58,047 bases of DNA from Actinomycetota bacterium (GTDB taxonomy: Bacteria; Actinomycetota; Actinomycetes; Nanopelagicales; Nanopelagicaceae): positions 1-58,047 of the forward strand of contig CANLHI010000004.1 in assembly GCA_947490845.1 (NCBI GenBank). Direction: 5' to 3'. Below, one piece after another: positions 1-8,890 of this stretch; within the stretch, counting starts at the first letter, position 1, and each line of letters starts with the position of its first letter. The translations under genes were made by a program, and so were the position numbers. The notes beneath the pieces are model-generated. The model was not told the origin of the DNA, did not search any database, and saw only the letters and a program-made list of their open reading frames with translations.

Positions 1-427
1 GCGGATATGCAGCACCTGAGATATCTGCAAAGTAGCGAACTGCTTTACCAAAGATACGTGCCTGCTCAGTTGTTTGATTTGCACCTGTGCGACGCATTGC
101 AGCAGGGCGATCAGCGGTTATGACAAAGAGTGGAATATTTGAGTGAGATGCCTCTAAAACTGCAGGGTGATAATTAGCAACCGCAGTTCCGCTAGTGCAG
201 ATCACTGGCACTGGACGGTTAGTCGCTTTTGCTAAACCAAGAGCGTAAAAGGCAGCGGTTCTTTCATCGATACGAATATGTAATTTAATTAACTTACGTT
301 CTTGCGCCGCAATTAGGGCGAGAGATAAAGGTGCATTGCGAGATCCGGGTGAAATAACCGCATTAGTTATGCCGGCTTCAATGATCTGACGAACGATGAC
401 GCGAGCCAGCTGAGTTGATTGGCTCAT
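1..427 (-). CDS. menD: MenD, SEPHCHC synthase (partial, N-terminal 142 residues)
   Basis: Thiamine-diphosphate enzyme that joins isochorismate and 2-oxoglutarate in menaquinone synthesis. Only the N-terminus lies in the window; the frame stays open through base 1. The translation begins MSQSTQLARV and carries the MenD hallmark ISPGSRNAPL (residues 25-34), then RIDERTAAFYALGLAKA with Glu55, which matches the glutamate that activates ThDP in this family, then CTSGTAVANYHPAV and ITADRP. The ATG at 427 overlaps the menC stop in an ATGA arrangement, so translation is probably coupled to menC in a menB-menC-menD operon. Confidence 0.95.
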   Translation of the reverse strand, partial: MSQSTQLARVIVRQIIEAGITNAVISPGSRNAPLSLALIAAQERKLIKLHIRIDERTAAFYALGLAKATNRPVPVICTSGTAVANYHPAVLEASHSNIPLFVITADRPAAMRRTGANQTTEQARIFGKAVRYFADISGAAYP

Positions 428-1371
428 GCAATTAGCTCCCAAGTCTTCATAACGTGATTCTTCCACCATTCAATGCGATCGGGTGCCACTTCAAGAGCAC
501 CGAAGTCAGGCTCAAAATCCTTTATTTCAATTTCACCGTTAACAATTGGTAGTTCAGCAACGTTGTCACTTAGTAGTGCGCCAGTGCCAAGGCCGCAATC
601 AAAGTTTAAATCGGCAAATGAAGCCGCTAATTGCAGGCCGTAATTAATACCGACAGCACTTTCTAGCGCGCTAGAAACGACAACTGGAAGTTTGTGGTGC
701 TCTGCCAACTTATGTGCGCGAGCAATTCCGCCGAGTGGCGCAACTTTCAGAGCCAAGATATCTACAGCTCCAGAAAGATCAATTGTAAATGGATCCGCCG
801 CTTTTCGTAAAACTTCATCGCCAGCGATCGGAATATCTAGCTTTAACTTTTCCTTTAGCTCTCTTAATTCTGCGATCGTCGCGCAAGGTTGCTCAACATA
901 TTCCAGCGGTCCAATATTTTCAAAGATTGCCCGCAAGTTTGTGACTGCAGTTGCAACGTTCCAATTACCGTTTACATCGATTCGTAATTTGGCCTTTGGT
1001 GCAAGGGCACGAACCTTTGCCAAGCGCGCAATATCTTCAGGCAGGTTATCGCCAACTTTTACCTTAAAGCTTTGAACGCCCGGAAAAGATTGCACAATAC
1101 TTTCGATCTCTGATGATTCGTTTAAAGAAGGTATTGTGCCGTTAACTTTTACTGAAGTGCGATAAAGCTTTGGACGAGGCTTTGTTGCCGCTTCAATCGC
1201 ACACATCAACCAGGGTGCTGATTCTTCGTATCCGTATTCGAGAAATGGTGAGAACTCTCCCCAACCTTGTGGGCCTTGCATAAGTGCAACTTCGCGCACA
1301 TTGATTCCACGAAAATTGGTGCGCGTAGGAAGGGTGATTACACGAAGTGTTGCAAGGAGGTCATCAAGCAT
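424..1371 (-). CDS. menC: MenC, o-succinylbenzoate synthase
   Basis: Enolase-superfamily enzyme that dehydrates SHCHC to o-succinylbenzoate in menaquinone synthesis. It has 315 residues, a normal length for the short actinobacterial form. Visible active-site elements in order are KVK (Lys103, Lys105, the usual acid/base lysine pair region), IDVNGNW with Asp132 (metal ligand), EYVEQP with Glu160, AGDE with Asp185, and LALKVAPLGG with Lys209. These are the three acidic metal ligands and two catalytic lysines expected for MenC. It lies 5 nt after menB and overlaps menD by 4 nt, so it is the middle gene of a tight operon. Confidence 0.95.
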   Translation of the reverse strand: MLDDLLATLRVITLPTRTNFRGINVREVALMQGPQGWGEFSPFLEYGYEESAPWLMCAIEAATKPRPKLYRTSVKVNGTIPSLNESSEIESIVQSFPGVQSFKVKVGDNLPEDIARLAKVRALAPKAKLRIDVNGNWNVATAVTNLRAIFENIGPLEYVEQPCATIAELRELKEKLKLDIPIAGDEVLRKAADPFTIDLSGAVDILALKVAPLGGIARAHKLAEHHKLPVVVSSALESAVGINYGLQLAASFADLNFDCGLGTGALLSDNVAELPIVNGEIEIKDFEPDFGALEVAPDRIEWWKNHVMKTWELIA

Positions 1372-1376
1372 AAGAG

Positions 1377-2255
1377 CTAAGGACGCTTTGGGAACTTTCC
1401 GAAATCAGGAGCGCGCTTTTCTTTAAAAGCATCACGACCTTCTTGGCCTTCTTCGCTTAAATAAAAGAGCATGGTGGCATCCCCTGCTAGTTGCTGAATA
1501 CCCGCAAGGCCATCATCGGCTGCGTTCATTGAAGATTTAATTAAGCGAAGTGCAAGAGGAGAATTAAGCAGCATCTCGCGACACCAGGAAACTGTTTCTG
1601 CTTCTAGCTCTTTAAGTGGAACAACGGTGTTAACAAGTCCCATAGCGAGCGCTTCTTGCGCATCGTATTGACGAGTCATAAACCAAATCTCGCGCGCTTT
1701 CTTCTGGCCAACACTTGCCGCAAGAAGACCTGATCCATATCCACCATCGAATGAACCAACCTGTGGTCCGGTCTGTCCAAACTTGGCATTCTCTGCCGCA
1801 ATTGTTAGATCGCAGACCACGTGAAGAACATGTCCGCCACCAATCGCCCAACCGGCAACCATGGCAACAACTGGCTTTGGTGTGCGACGAATTTGAATCT
1901 GCAGATCTAAAACATTTAGACGGCCGATGCCTTTTTGCGCCAATGGATCATCGCCGAGGTATCCATCATCACCGCGAACGCTGATGTCACCGCCAGAACA
2001 GAAAGCTTCATCGCCCGTTCCGGTAAAGATAATGACTCCGACTTCTGAGTTATCGCGCGCTAGTGAAAACGCTTCTTGTAATTCAATAATTGTTTGAGGT
2101 CGGAATGCGTTGCGAACTTCTGGACGATTGATTGCAATCTTGGCCATGCCTTCTGCAACTTGGTAGGTGATATCTGTGAATTTTTCTCCGCCCGCACCTT
2201 TTACCCACGCAGGGATGTCACGGTTACCAAATTCACGCTTGATCGGCTTGCTCAC
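1377..2255 (-). CDS. menB: MenB, 1,4-dihydroxy-2-naphthoyl-CoA synthase
   Basis: Crotonase-fold enzyme that closes the naphthoquinone ring from o-succinylbenzoyl-CoA. The 292-residue protein has AFCSGGD (oxyanion-hole region), the MenB-specific [33 protein letters not shown], and a C-terminal [10 protein letters not shown] tail of the kind that swaps between subunits. The start is supported by a GGAGGA Shine-Dalgarno sequence 6 nt before the ATG, unlike most first genes in this window. It is the first gene of the leftward men operon and is divergent from menE across 42 bp. Confidence 0.96.
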   Translation of the reverse strand: MSKPIKREFGNRDIPAWVKGAGGEKFTDITYQVAEGMAKIAINRPEVRNAFRPQTIIELQEAFSLARDNSEVGVIIFTGTGDEAFCSGGDISVRGDDGYLGDDPLAQKGIGRLNVLDLQIQIRRTPKPVVAMVAGWAIGGGHVLHVVCDLTIAAENAKFGQTGPQVGSFDGGYGSGLLAASVGQKKAREIWFMTRQYDAQEALAMGLVNTVVPLKELEAETVSWCREMLLNSPLALRLIKSSMNAADDGLAGIQQLAGDATMLFYLSEEGQEGRDAFKEKRAPDFGKFPKRP

Positions 2256-2297
2256 GATTCCTCCATCTTCGACTTCGAGCGATAGCCTACGCGTGCA

Positions 2298-3392
2298 ATG
2301 GAGCAGACGTCACAACGAGAGATTCGTGCGATCGATCCCACGTGGACCCTCGCCGAGATAATCACGCGCCTTGCCAAAGCGCTGGCCGGCGATGGCCCAG
2401 CCATAGCCCTTTCCTCAATTGCATCTAGCCACGTCCCTTCTGAAATCGCATTAGTTGTTTCAACCAGCGGTTCGACCGGAAGTGCCAAAGAAGTCGGGCT
2501 CTCAACAGATGCGATTCTGACAAGTGCTAAAGCAACTAATAAATACTTAGGTGCAACGCCAGGACAAATCTGGTCACTCTTGCTTCCGCTAACTCATATT
2601 GCAGGCATAAATGTTTTGGCGCGTAGCTTGGAACTTGGAACAACTCCGTTGGACCTGCGACAACATGAAGGTAAGTATCCTGACGCTGATTTCACAGCCG
2701 TAGTTCCTACTCAGTTATTTCGCGCCTTAAATGGTGATAACGAATTACTAGAACATCTCAAATCCGCAAAATCTGTTTTAGTTGGTGGCGCAGCACTTGA
2801 TCCACAACTGCGCAAAGAAGCTAGTACTGCAGGTATTAACGTGATTGAAAGTTATGGCATGACCGAAACTTGTGGCGGATGCGTCTATGACGGTAATCCA
2901 TTGCCTGGTACCAAGATTTTAATTGCTGACTCTGGAATCATTTGGATTTCTACTGGCTCGCTGGCAACAACATATTTAAATGATCCAAAAAGTTGGGATA
3001 ACTTGATTGAAGATGGTTATTTCCAAACCTCGGACAAGGGCGAATTTCGCGACGGTAAATTAATCGTTACGGGACGAAGTGATGACGTGATCATCACAGG
3101 CGGTGAAAACATCTCACTTGCAGCCGTTGAAAAAGTTATTCGCGACACCTTCACTGGTGTTGAATGCGCCGCATTTGCAATCGCAGACAAACAATGGGGG
3201 CAGGTACTTCATTTAGCGATCGCTGGCTCATTAAAGCCAGAGCAAGAAGCAATTAACGAAGTTCTTTCTTCACAGATTAGCGTTGCAGCTAAAATAAAAG
3301 GGTTCTTATTTATTGATAGGTTGCCTCTTACTGCTCTGGATAAAATTGATCGCAAGAGACTCATCGAATTAGCGCTCGGAGACACCAAATGA
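2298..3392 (+). CDS. menE: MenE, o-succinylbenzoate-CoA ligase
   Basis: ANL-superfamily adenylating enzyme that activates o-succinylbenzoate as the CoA thioester, the substrate of the divergent MenB. At 364 residues it is the short actinobacterial form. Motifs in order are the phosphate loop [12 protein letters not shown] (about 55-66), YGMTETCGG (186-194), TSDKGEF, the hinge [15 protein letters not shown] (259-273), and a C-terminal [10 protein letters not shown] with the expected catalytic lysine. A TAGCCT hexamer at 2283-2288 ends 9 nt before the ATG and no Shine-Dalgarno is visible, so the transcript may be leaderless. Its last 4 nt overlap menA. Confidence 0.94.
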   Translation: MEQTSQREIRAIDPTWTLAEIITRLAKALAGDGPAIALSSIASSHVPSEIALVVSTSGSTGSAKEVGLSTDAILTSAKATNKYLGATPGQIWSLLLPLTHIAGINVLARSLELGTTPLDLRQHEGKYPDADFTAVVPTQLFRALNGDNELLEHLKSAKSVLVGGAALDPQLRKEASTAGINVIESYGMTETCGGCVYDGNPLPGTKILIADSGIIWISTGSLATTYLNDPKSWDNLIEDGYFQTSDKGEFRDGKLIVTGRSDDVIITGGENISLAAVEKVIRDTFTGVECAAFAIADKQWGQVLHLAIAGSLKPEQEAINEVLSSQISVAAKIKGFLFIDRLPLTALDKIDRKRLIELALGDTK

Positions 3393-4243
3393 CTTCTGTA
3401 GGTAAATGGGTGGCCGGTGCGCGCCCACGCACCTTAGTTGCTGCAATTGCGCCAGTAATGGTTGCAACCGCATTTGCTGGAAGTCAGTGGAGCCCCTGGC
3501 GCGCACTGCTGGCGTTAATCGTAAGTTTGGCGTTACAAATCGGAGTTAATTATGCAAATGATTATTCTGATGGAATTCGTGGCACAGATGATTCTCGAAT
3601 TGGTCCAATTAGATTAACTGCCAGCGGCCTTGCTAAACCTGGCGCTGTGAAAGCCGCTGCTGCGATCTCTTTTCTTGTTGCTGCCCTTGCTGGGTTAGCA
3701 CTTGCCAGCATAACGACATGGTGGCTAATTCTTGTCGGAGCCCTGGCCCTTAACGCAGCATGGGGATACACCGGTGGAAATAACCCTTATGGTTATAAAG
3801 GTTTAGGGGAAGTAGCTGTATTTTTATTCTTCGGTGTTGTTGCAACTGTTGGAAGTTATTTCGTGCAGACCGAAAAAATGAATTTACAGGTATTTATCAT
3901 TTCAATTCCGATGGGCGCGCTAGCGTGTGCCATCTTGGCGATAAATAATCTACGCGATCGCGAGCAAGATGAGATTGTTGGCAAAAAAACCGTGGCAGTG
4001 CGCTTAGGTGATAAAGGTGCACGTGGTCTATACATCGCGCTCCTTCTTTCGGCGCATCTCTTCGCGCTCCTTACTTTTGAACCTAGCGCTCTTCTAACTC
4101 TTCTAGCTGCTCCCCTGACGTGGAACTTGGCGCGCGGGGTAATAAGCGGGGTGCAAGGTGCGGAATTAATCCCGTATTTGGCCAAGACTGGTAAGTTGCA
4201 ACTGGCTTTTGCACTTCTTTTTGCACTCGGCTTAATTATCTAA
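3389..4243 (+). CDS. menA: MenA, 1,4-dihydroxy-2-naphthoate polyprenyltransferase
   Basis: Integral membrane UbiA-family prenyltransferase that attaches the isoprenoid tail to dihydroxynaphthoate. The 284 residues form many hydrophobic segments, with the first Asp-rich metal site NDYSD (57-61) followed by GIRGTDDSR and GPIRLTASGLA, and the second site NNLRDREQD followed by GKKTVAVRLGDKGAR. The pattern NYANDYSDG...GPxRLT separates MenA from the related CtaB. The ATG overlaps the menE stop (ATGA), so the two form a small operon. Confidence 0.95.
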   Translation: MTSVGKWVAGARPRTLVAAIAPVMVATAFAGSQWSPWRALLALIVSLALQIGVNYANDYSDGIRGTDDSRIGPIRLTASGLAKPGAVKAAAAISFLVAALAGLALASITTWWLILVGALALNAAWGYTGGNNPYGYKGLGEVAVFLFFGVVATVGSYFVQTEKMNLQVFIISIPMGALACAILAINNLRDREQDEIVGKKTVAVRLGDKGARGLYIALLLSAHLFALLTFEPSALLTLLAAPLTWNLARGVISGVQGAELIPYLAKTGKLQLAFALLFALGLII

Positions 4244-4250
4244 CTTTGGC

Positions 4251-4256
4251 TAGAAT
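4251..4256 (+). promoter_or_regulatory. -10 element of the PLDc_N-like gene
   Basis: TAGAAT ends 6 nt before the ATG at 4263, with no Shine-Dalgarno between them. The spacing predicts transcription starting at or next to the A of the start codon, giving a leaderless mRNA. The element lies in the 19 bases after the menA stop. Confidence 0.55.
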
Positions 4257-4262
4257 AGGGGC

Positions 4263-4523
4263 ATGATTAGGTTGCTAGGCATTATCTCAATAGTCTCACT
4301 GGTTTTGACTCTGTACGCGTTCATCGATTGTGCGCGACGAGATGATTCACTGATAAACAAATTGCCTAAGTGGGGTTGGTTACTACTAATTCTTCTTCTG
4401 ACACCATTTGGAGCAATTGCCTACATTGCTATCGGTCGCGTACGCGGTGAAAGAGGTCCACGTCCACCAAAGCGCCGCATATTGCCACCAGATGATGACC
4501 CAGATTTTCTGCGCAAGATTTAA
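4263..4523 (+). CDS. Small PLDc_N-like membrane protein
   Basis: An 86-residue protein resembling the N-terminal domain found in front of some phospholipase D-type proteins (PLDc_N), here standing alone as is common in Actinobacteria. Two hydrophobic segments (about 3-22 and 39-57) flank FIDCARRDDS and a KWGW turn; the second ends in a TPFGAIAYIAIGR motif typical of PLDc_N. A basic, proline-rich cytoplasmic tail follows (RGPRPPKRR). The stand-alone domain has no assigned function. It converges on ccsB with a gap of only 12 bases. Confidence 0.75.
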   Translation: MIRLLGIISIVSLVLTLYAFIDCARRDDSLINKLPKWGWLLLILLLTPFGAIAYIAIGRVRGERGPRPPKRRILPPDDDPDFLRKI

Positions 4524-4535
4524 TTTACTTAACGA

Positions 4536-5450
4536 CTAAAGGCCGCTGTAAGTGTGCTTTCCGGTTCCCCAGACATTTACATATACATAGTTGAACAAGA
4601 ACGTTGAGCCCGCAAATAAGCAGAGCCAAGCAGCGCGCTTGCCACGCCATCCGATAGTTACGCGAGCATGTAAGTAAGCGGCATATGCCACCCAAGTAAT
4701 AAATGCCCAAGTCTCTTTTGGATCCCATCCCCAATATCTGCCCCACGCACTTTCAGCCCAAATTGCGCCAGCGATAACTGAAAATGTCCAAAGTGGAAAT
4801 ACAAATGCAACTAAGCGATATGAAAGTTGATCTAGCGTTTCTAATTCTGGCAAACGCTTTGCCCATGCCTTTCTTTCACCGCGTGATTCCATGGAATCTA
4901 GATATAGGTATGCGCCAGCGATGACATTTGAAAGTAAGAAAATTCCACCAGAAATAATGGCAGTGACAACGTGAATAACTAGCCAGGTTGATTTCAAGGC
5001 AGGTACTAAAGGAGCGCTATCACGATAGAGAAGTGTTATTGCGGTGCCAAGAGTTAGTAGAACTGAAATTGATACAAATAGACCAAGCCAACGTAGATCA
5101 TATTTACGCAGCGCCGCTAAATAAGCACCAGTGAAAGCAAGTGCGCCAGTTAATGAGAATTCATACATATTCGACCAAGGAACATGCTTGGCAGAAATTC
5201 CACGCGCGATGGTGCCGGCTAATAACAAGAGAAATCCTAAAACCATCAGCGCTGTTGCAATCCGAGCAGCGCGTTCGGTGCGCGTGTAATCCAAAGTCTT
5301 GGTTTTTACAGATCCTTCTTTTCCTTCGCTCTGCTCTGGCGTTCTAACTGCCCAAGCAGTTTCAAAAGCGTGTGCTAAAAAGGAGAGAGCGAATACACCC
5401 ATCGCCGCATAGACCAAGTTATTTGATAGGTAGGCCCAAGTCGTTTGCAT
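4536..5450 (-). CDS. ccsB: CcsB/CcsA-type cytochrome c synthase subunit
   Basis: Polytopic membrane subunit of System II cytochrome c maturation, which carries heme across the membrane and ligates it to apocytochrome together with ResB. The 304 residues include several transmembrane segments and the heme-binding WWD signature WGRYWGWDPKE at about 236-246, with candidate heme-ligand histidines at His89, His160 and His261. It follows resB with no gap (stop of resB at 5451) and is last in the ResA-like/ccdA/resB/ccsB operon. Confidence 0.95.
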   Translation of the reverse strand: MQTTWAYLSNNLVYAAMGVFALSFLAHAFETAWAVRTPEQSEGKEGSVKTKTLDYTRTERAARIATALMVLGFLLLLAGTIARGISAKHVPWSNMYEFSLTGALAFTGAYLAALRKYDLRWLGLFVSISVLLTLGTAITLLYRDSAPLVPALKSTWLVIHVVTAIISGGIFLLSNVIAGAYLYLDSMESRGERKAWAKRLPELETLDQLSYRLVAFVFPLWTFSVIAGAIWAESAWGRYWGWDPKETWAFITWVAYAAYLHARVTIGWRGKRAAWLCLFAGSTFLFNYVYVNVWGTGKHTYSGL

Positions 5451-6926
5451 CTATTTCTCTTTCCTTAAATGGGCGACAATTTTTTCTATCTCAGCAGGTA
5501 AGCCAGGTGCACCATTCTTAGCCAGGCCAGCAACTTCTACAACTCCAGTTGTTGTGATCCGTATCCAAATTCGACGACGGCGACCAAATAGTGATGCAAG
5601 CAACCCCAGGATGGCGGCTATTGCGCCATAGAGCGAATAGGACTTTCCAGGATCATCAACAATCGCCAGGTTTATCCAGGGAGTGAAGGCTTCAAAGGTG
5701 ATTGAACCTTCTGGGTATGAAAATGTTTCACCAGGTTTTAGCGAATCAAGTGCTATCCGCTCCATCTTAGAAGTATCAATACGGTAAACAGATTGCGGAA
5801 TACCAGAATCTAAACCCAGATCGCCTTTCCAAATCGAGAAGAGTAACTTTGGATCAAGGGCTTCAGGGAAAACAGAAATGCCGCCGTTTGCTCCATCTCG
5901 CGCATAAGTCGGCAAGAAGCTAGCTACAAAACCAACTTGAGGATCGGCATCGGGAACTTTAATTGCACCGATTGATCTTAAATTTCCATCTTGTGGCAAA
6001 AATGGAACCGGCCCTTGCAGTGCAACCATTCCTGTGGAATCACGAACTGTAACGATGGGTGAATATCCATTTGCTTGCAGATAAACCCGGGTATTTCCAA
6101 ATGTTAAAGGACTGTTTACTTTTATCGTTTTAATTGTTGAGGTTTTTTCCCCAGCGTTTGTTACTCGAACCGTTGCTGTGTAATCCTGTGGCGCATTGGT
6201 TAGAACATCATATTTAGCAACAAAATCTATAACTTCAATGACGAATGGTTGCAAAGATTCATCATTGCTGAGTTTGCCAAAGGAGAGAGTGTCATACGAA
6301 GTTGGAACGCTAATAAATCGCTCGCCCTTATTGACGATCGCTTCACCGCGCATACCAAATAATGAACCGATGCTCACACCTAGCAGGATAAGAATTAACG
6401 ATAGATGAAAGAGCAGATTGCCGGTCTCGCGCAGATATCCTTTTTCAGCAGAAACGCTCTGGCCTTCAACGCGCACTCTAAAGCGATTTTTCTTAAACCA
6501 CTTTGTGGCTAGCTCTAATTCAGATCCGTTTCCGGCAAATTCTTGGAAGTGTTCCATGCGGGATAGGTTGCGCGGAGTTGCTGGCGGCTGCGCGCGCATT
6601 GCTTCGAAATGCTCCAAAGTGCGCGGCAGAACACAACCAATTAGCGAAATAAATAGCAAGATATAAGTTGCGCTAAACCAAGGCGATGAATAGACCGTAA
6701 ATCCGGAAAGCCTTTCTATCCAGCGCGCTAATTCTGGGCTATCAATAAAGTATTGCCGCACCGCAATTGGGTTTTGAGAGCGCTGTGGGATTAGAGAACC
6801 TGGGATCGCCGCCAGGCCCATCAACATCAGAAGAATAAGTGCGGTGCGCATACTGGTTAATTGGCGCCAGATGAAGCGCAATAAACCAGCAGTGCCTAAT
6901 TGGGGAATATCTACTTCTTGACTCAT
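5451..6926 (-). CDS. resB: ResB/Ccs1, cytochrome c biogenesis protein
   Basis: Partner of CcsB in System II heme ligation. The 491-residue protein has an N-terminal transmembrane pair (about 28-50 and 85-105), a third helix near 170-190, a large extracytoplasmic domain, and a final helix near 430-450 ahead of a basic cytoplasmic tail. RTALILLMLMGLAAIPGS near residue 27 and the RNLSRMEHF and KGYLRETGNLLFHLSLI stretches are ResB-like. Its ATG shares one base with the ccdA stop (TAATG), indicating translational coupling. Confidence 0.93.
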   Translation of the reverse strand: MSQEVDIPQLGTAGLLRFIWRQLTSMRTALILLMLMGLAAIPGSLIPQRSQNPIAVRQYFIDSPELARWIERLSGFTVYSSPWFSATYILLFISLIGCVLPRTLEHFEAMRAQPPATPRNLSRMEHFQEFAGNGSELELATKWFKKNRFRVRVEGQSVSAEKGYLRETGNLLFHLSLILILLGVSIGSLFGMRGEAIVNKGERFISVPTSYDTLSFGKLSNDESLQPFVIEVIDFVAKYDVLTNAPQDYTATVRVTNAGEKTSTIKTIKVNSPLTFGNTRVYLQANGYSPIVTVRDSTGMVALQGPVPFLPQDGNLRSIGAIKVPDADPQVGFVASFLPTYARDGANGGISVFPEALDPKLLFSIWKGDLGLDSGIPQSVYRIDTSKMERIALDSLKPGETFSYPEGSITFEAFTPWINLAIVDDPGKSYSLYGAIAAILGLLASLFGRRRRIWIRITTTGVVEVAGLAKNGAPGLPAEIEKIVAHLRKEK

Positions 6927-7651
6927 TAAATCACCGGTGCGAATTCTGTAATCATTGAGCGAAGTGAAATCATTAAATCATTCCAAAAACCAAGTAGTTG
7001 TGCAATTCCAATTAAAATCAATAGCGCTCCACCGATGGTAGTTATCAAATCTCCGCGCTTAGTTAAGAACCGTCGCAAGCGAGCCGATTTATCTAGATAA
7101 AGTCCTGATGCGATAAATGGTGCACCAAGTCCTATGCAATATCCGAAGGAGAGAATGGCACCACGCGCGGCACTTGATTCTTGAAATGCCAAAGTCTGCA
7201 CAGTTGCAAGTGCGGGCCCGATGCAAGGTGTCCAACCAACTCCAAATAAGAAGCCGAGCAAAGGTGCCCCAATTAGTCCACCGTTCGTCGCCACCTTTGG
7301 TGAGAATGTGCGCATCATAGGAAAGCGCCCCATAAAGATAAGGCCGAGTGCAATTGTTATTACACCCAGAACGCGCGTAATGGTCTCATCGTTAGTTGCG
7401 ATGCGAGAACCGATACCGCCAAAGAGTGCGCCATAGGAAATAAATAGAACACTAAAACCTAATACAAAGAGTATTGAGCCAAGAAAAACCCGACCCTTTG
7501 CCTTCGAATATCCCGCTGCAAATGAAAGGTAACCAGGTACTAACGGAAGTACGCAAGGTGAAACAAATGAGATCAGGCCAGCAAGGATGGCTATTGGGAA
7601 AGCCACCAGTAAGAATCCACCCATTAGCTGGTCCACAATAAAGCTAATCAT
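6926..7651 (-). CDS. ccdA: CcdA, membrane thiol-disulfide transporter
   Basis: Passes electrons from cytoplasmic thioredoxin across the membrane to keep apocytochrome haem-site cysteines reduced. The 241-residue protein has six or so hydrophobic segments and the two redox cysteines expected for CcdA: Cys33 in SFVSPCVLPLVPGY and Cys143 in GVGWTPCIGPAL. It overlaps the ResA-like gene upstream by 4 nt (ATGA) and resB downstream by 1 nt, so it is embedded in the cytochrome maturation operon. Confidence 0.95.
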   Translation of the reverse strand: MISFIVDQLMGGFLLVAFPIAILAGLISFVSPCVLPLVPGYLSFAAGYSKAKGRVFLGSILFVLGFSVLFISYGALFGGIGSRIATNDETITRVLGVITIALGLIFMGRFPMMRTFSPKVATNGGLIGAPLLGFLFGVGWTPCIGPALATVQTLAFQESSAARGAILSFGYCIGLGAPFIASGLYLDKSARLRRFLTKRGDLITTIGGALLILIGIAQLLGFWNDLMISLRSMITEFAPVI

Positions 7652-8196
7652 TCTGCTTCCAGCTTTCTAATTAACTTACTGAGAGATGTCAAAGTTACTT
7701 CACCTGAAATGCGAGCGGCGACATTTCCATTTTTATCTAACAGAACTGTTGAAGGAATGGCATTTGCTGGAAGGGTTGCCTTAAAGCCAATCAATAGCGA
7801 ATCATCGATAAAGGTTGGATATGGCATAGCAAAACGACGAGCGAAAGCTTCGGCGGTTGCGGGATTGTCTCTAGTTAAAATTCCCATAAATTGAACGTCA
7901 GGATATTGTTTTGAAAGTTCAATCAGCGTTGGTATCTCGGCGCGACAAGGTGAGCACCAAGAAGCCCAAACATTTACTACTGCAATTTGGCCCGGATTAA
8001 ATATGAATTCCTTACCGCTTAACGTCATCCCAGATAGTTTTGGGGCAGCGCTACGGTTTGAGTTTTCAATAAAAGTTACGGCGCCACTGCCTTCGATAAA
8101 ACTCTCTTCGGCTGTTGAACTGCCACCGCCACCACATGCGGCTAACAAGGATGCAGAAAGTAGCGCAAGCACAACTAATTTTATTTGCTTGCGCAT
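7648..8196 (-). CDS. ResA/TlpA-like thioredoxin lipoprotein
   Basis: Membrane-anchored extracytoplasmic thiol-disulfide oxidoreductase, expected to accept electrons from CcdA and reduce apocytochrome CXXCH motifs. A signal peptide ends in the lipobox LLAAC (Cys21), followed by a Gly/Ser linker; the thioredoxin domain carries WASWCSPCRAEIP with the redox pair Cys81 and Cys84, and a cis-Pro region near NAIPSTVLLD. It has 182 residues. It lies 7 nt after the histidine phosphatase and leads the System II genes. Confidence 0.92.
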   Translation of the reverse strand: MRKQIKLVVLALLSASLLAACGGGGSSTAEESFIEGSGAVTFIENSNRSAAPKLSGMTLSGKEFIFNPGQIAVVNVWASWCSPCRAEIPTLIELSKQYPDVQFMGILTRDNPATAEAFARRFAMPYPTFIDDSLLIGFKATLPANAIPSTVLLDKNGNVAARISGEVTLTSLSKLIRKLEAE

Positions 8197-8203
8197 ATAT
8201 CCA

Positions 8204-8827
8204 TTACTTCTTTGGTGGTAGTAAGTGTGCTGCAGGTTCTGAATAAGAAAGTCCAGAAATCACACCTTCGTCATCAAAATGAATGCTGGTGACCGAGGCA
8301 AGTGTGCATTCGCGTTTGCGAGGATCGTGCAACATGGAACGACCTTCAATTGCACTTCGGGTAATCCAAATGGGAAGTTGGTGTGAAACAACGATTGCAT
8401 CTTTACCATTTGCCGCTTTATGAGCCGCAAAGATCGCTGCGAACATACGATTTATTTGTTCATCATATGGTTCACCCCAAGATGGTTTCCAAGGATTATA
8501 TAAATGGCGCCATGCGGTGGGATGTTTCAGAATTCCACTACCTGGTTCAAAACTCTTTCCTTCAAAAATATTTCCGGCCTCAATCAGGCGCTCATCAGTT
8601 GTTATCTCAATGCCGTGAGCTTTTGCAATTGGCGCCGCAGTCTCTTGCGCACGTTGCAAAGGTGAAACGTGCAGCGCACCTAAATCAATGCCCTTAGACC
8701 ACTCACCTAATACTTGCGCCATTTGTTGGCCACGCGTTGATAAACGCCAGCCGGGTTGACGGCCATAGAGAATTTTCTGTGGGTTTTCTACTTCACCGTG
8801 ACGTGCTACGTGGACTGTTGAACTCAT
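8204..8827 (-). CDS. Histidine phosphatase family protein (phosphoglycerate mutase-like)
   Basis: Phosphohydrolase or mutase of the branch that forms a phosphohistidine. From the chosen start it has 207 residues, with VARHGE at residues 7-12 (catalytic His10), GWRLSTRGQQMA, SPLQRAQETAAPIA, and the second catalytic histidine in VVSHQLPIW. An ATG 12 nt upstream (8839) is also in frame, but the second ATG is preferred because TATGCT ends exactly 7 nt before it. The substrate cannot be told from sequence. It is first in the transcription unit that continues into the cytochrome maturation genes. Confidence 0.85.
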   Translation of the reverse strand: MSSTVHVARHGEVENPQKILYGRQPGWRLSTRGQQMAQVLGEWSKGIDLGALHVSPLQRAQETAAPIAKAHGIEITTDERLIEAGNIFEGKSFEPGSGILKHPTAWRHLYNPWKPSWGEPYDEQINRMFAAIFAAHKAANGKDAIVVSHQLPIWITRSAIEGRSMLHDPRKRECTLASVTSIHFDDEGVISGLSYSEPAAHLLPPKK

Positions 8828-8834
8828 GGCGCTA

Positions 8835-8840
8835 AGCATA
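8835..8840 (-). promoter_or_regulatory. -10 element of the histidine phosphatase gene
   Basis: TATGCT on the minus strand ends 7 nt before the ATG at 8827. It supports the internal start and a leaderless transcript for the phosphatase/cytochrome maturation unit. Confidence 0.55.
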
Positions 8841-8877
8841 AAGCGTCTGATGGCCCTGCAATATCTGAGTTAATCGC

Positions 8878-8883
8878 TAAGGT
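8878..8883 (+). promoter_or_regulatory. -10 element of the HAD hydrolase gene
   Basis: TAAGGT ends 7 nt before the ATG at 8891; no Shine-Dalgarno is visible. It faces the opposing phosphatase promoter across about 37 bp. Confidence 0.5.
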
Positions 8884-8890
8884 TGAGCCC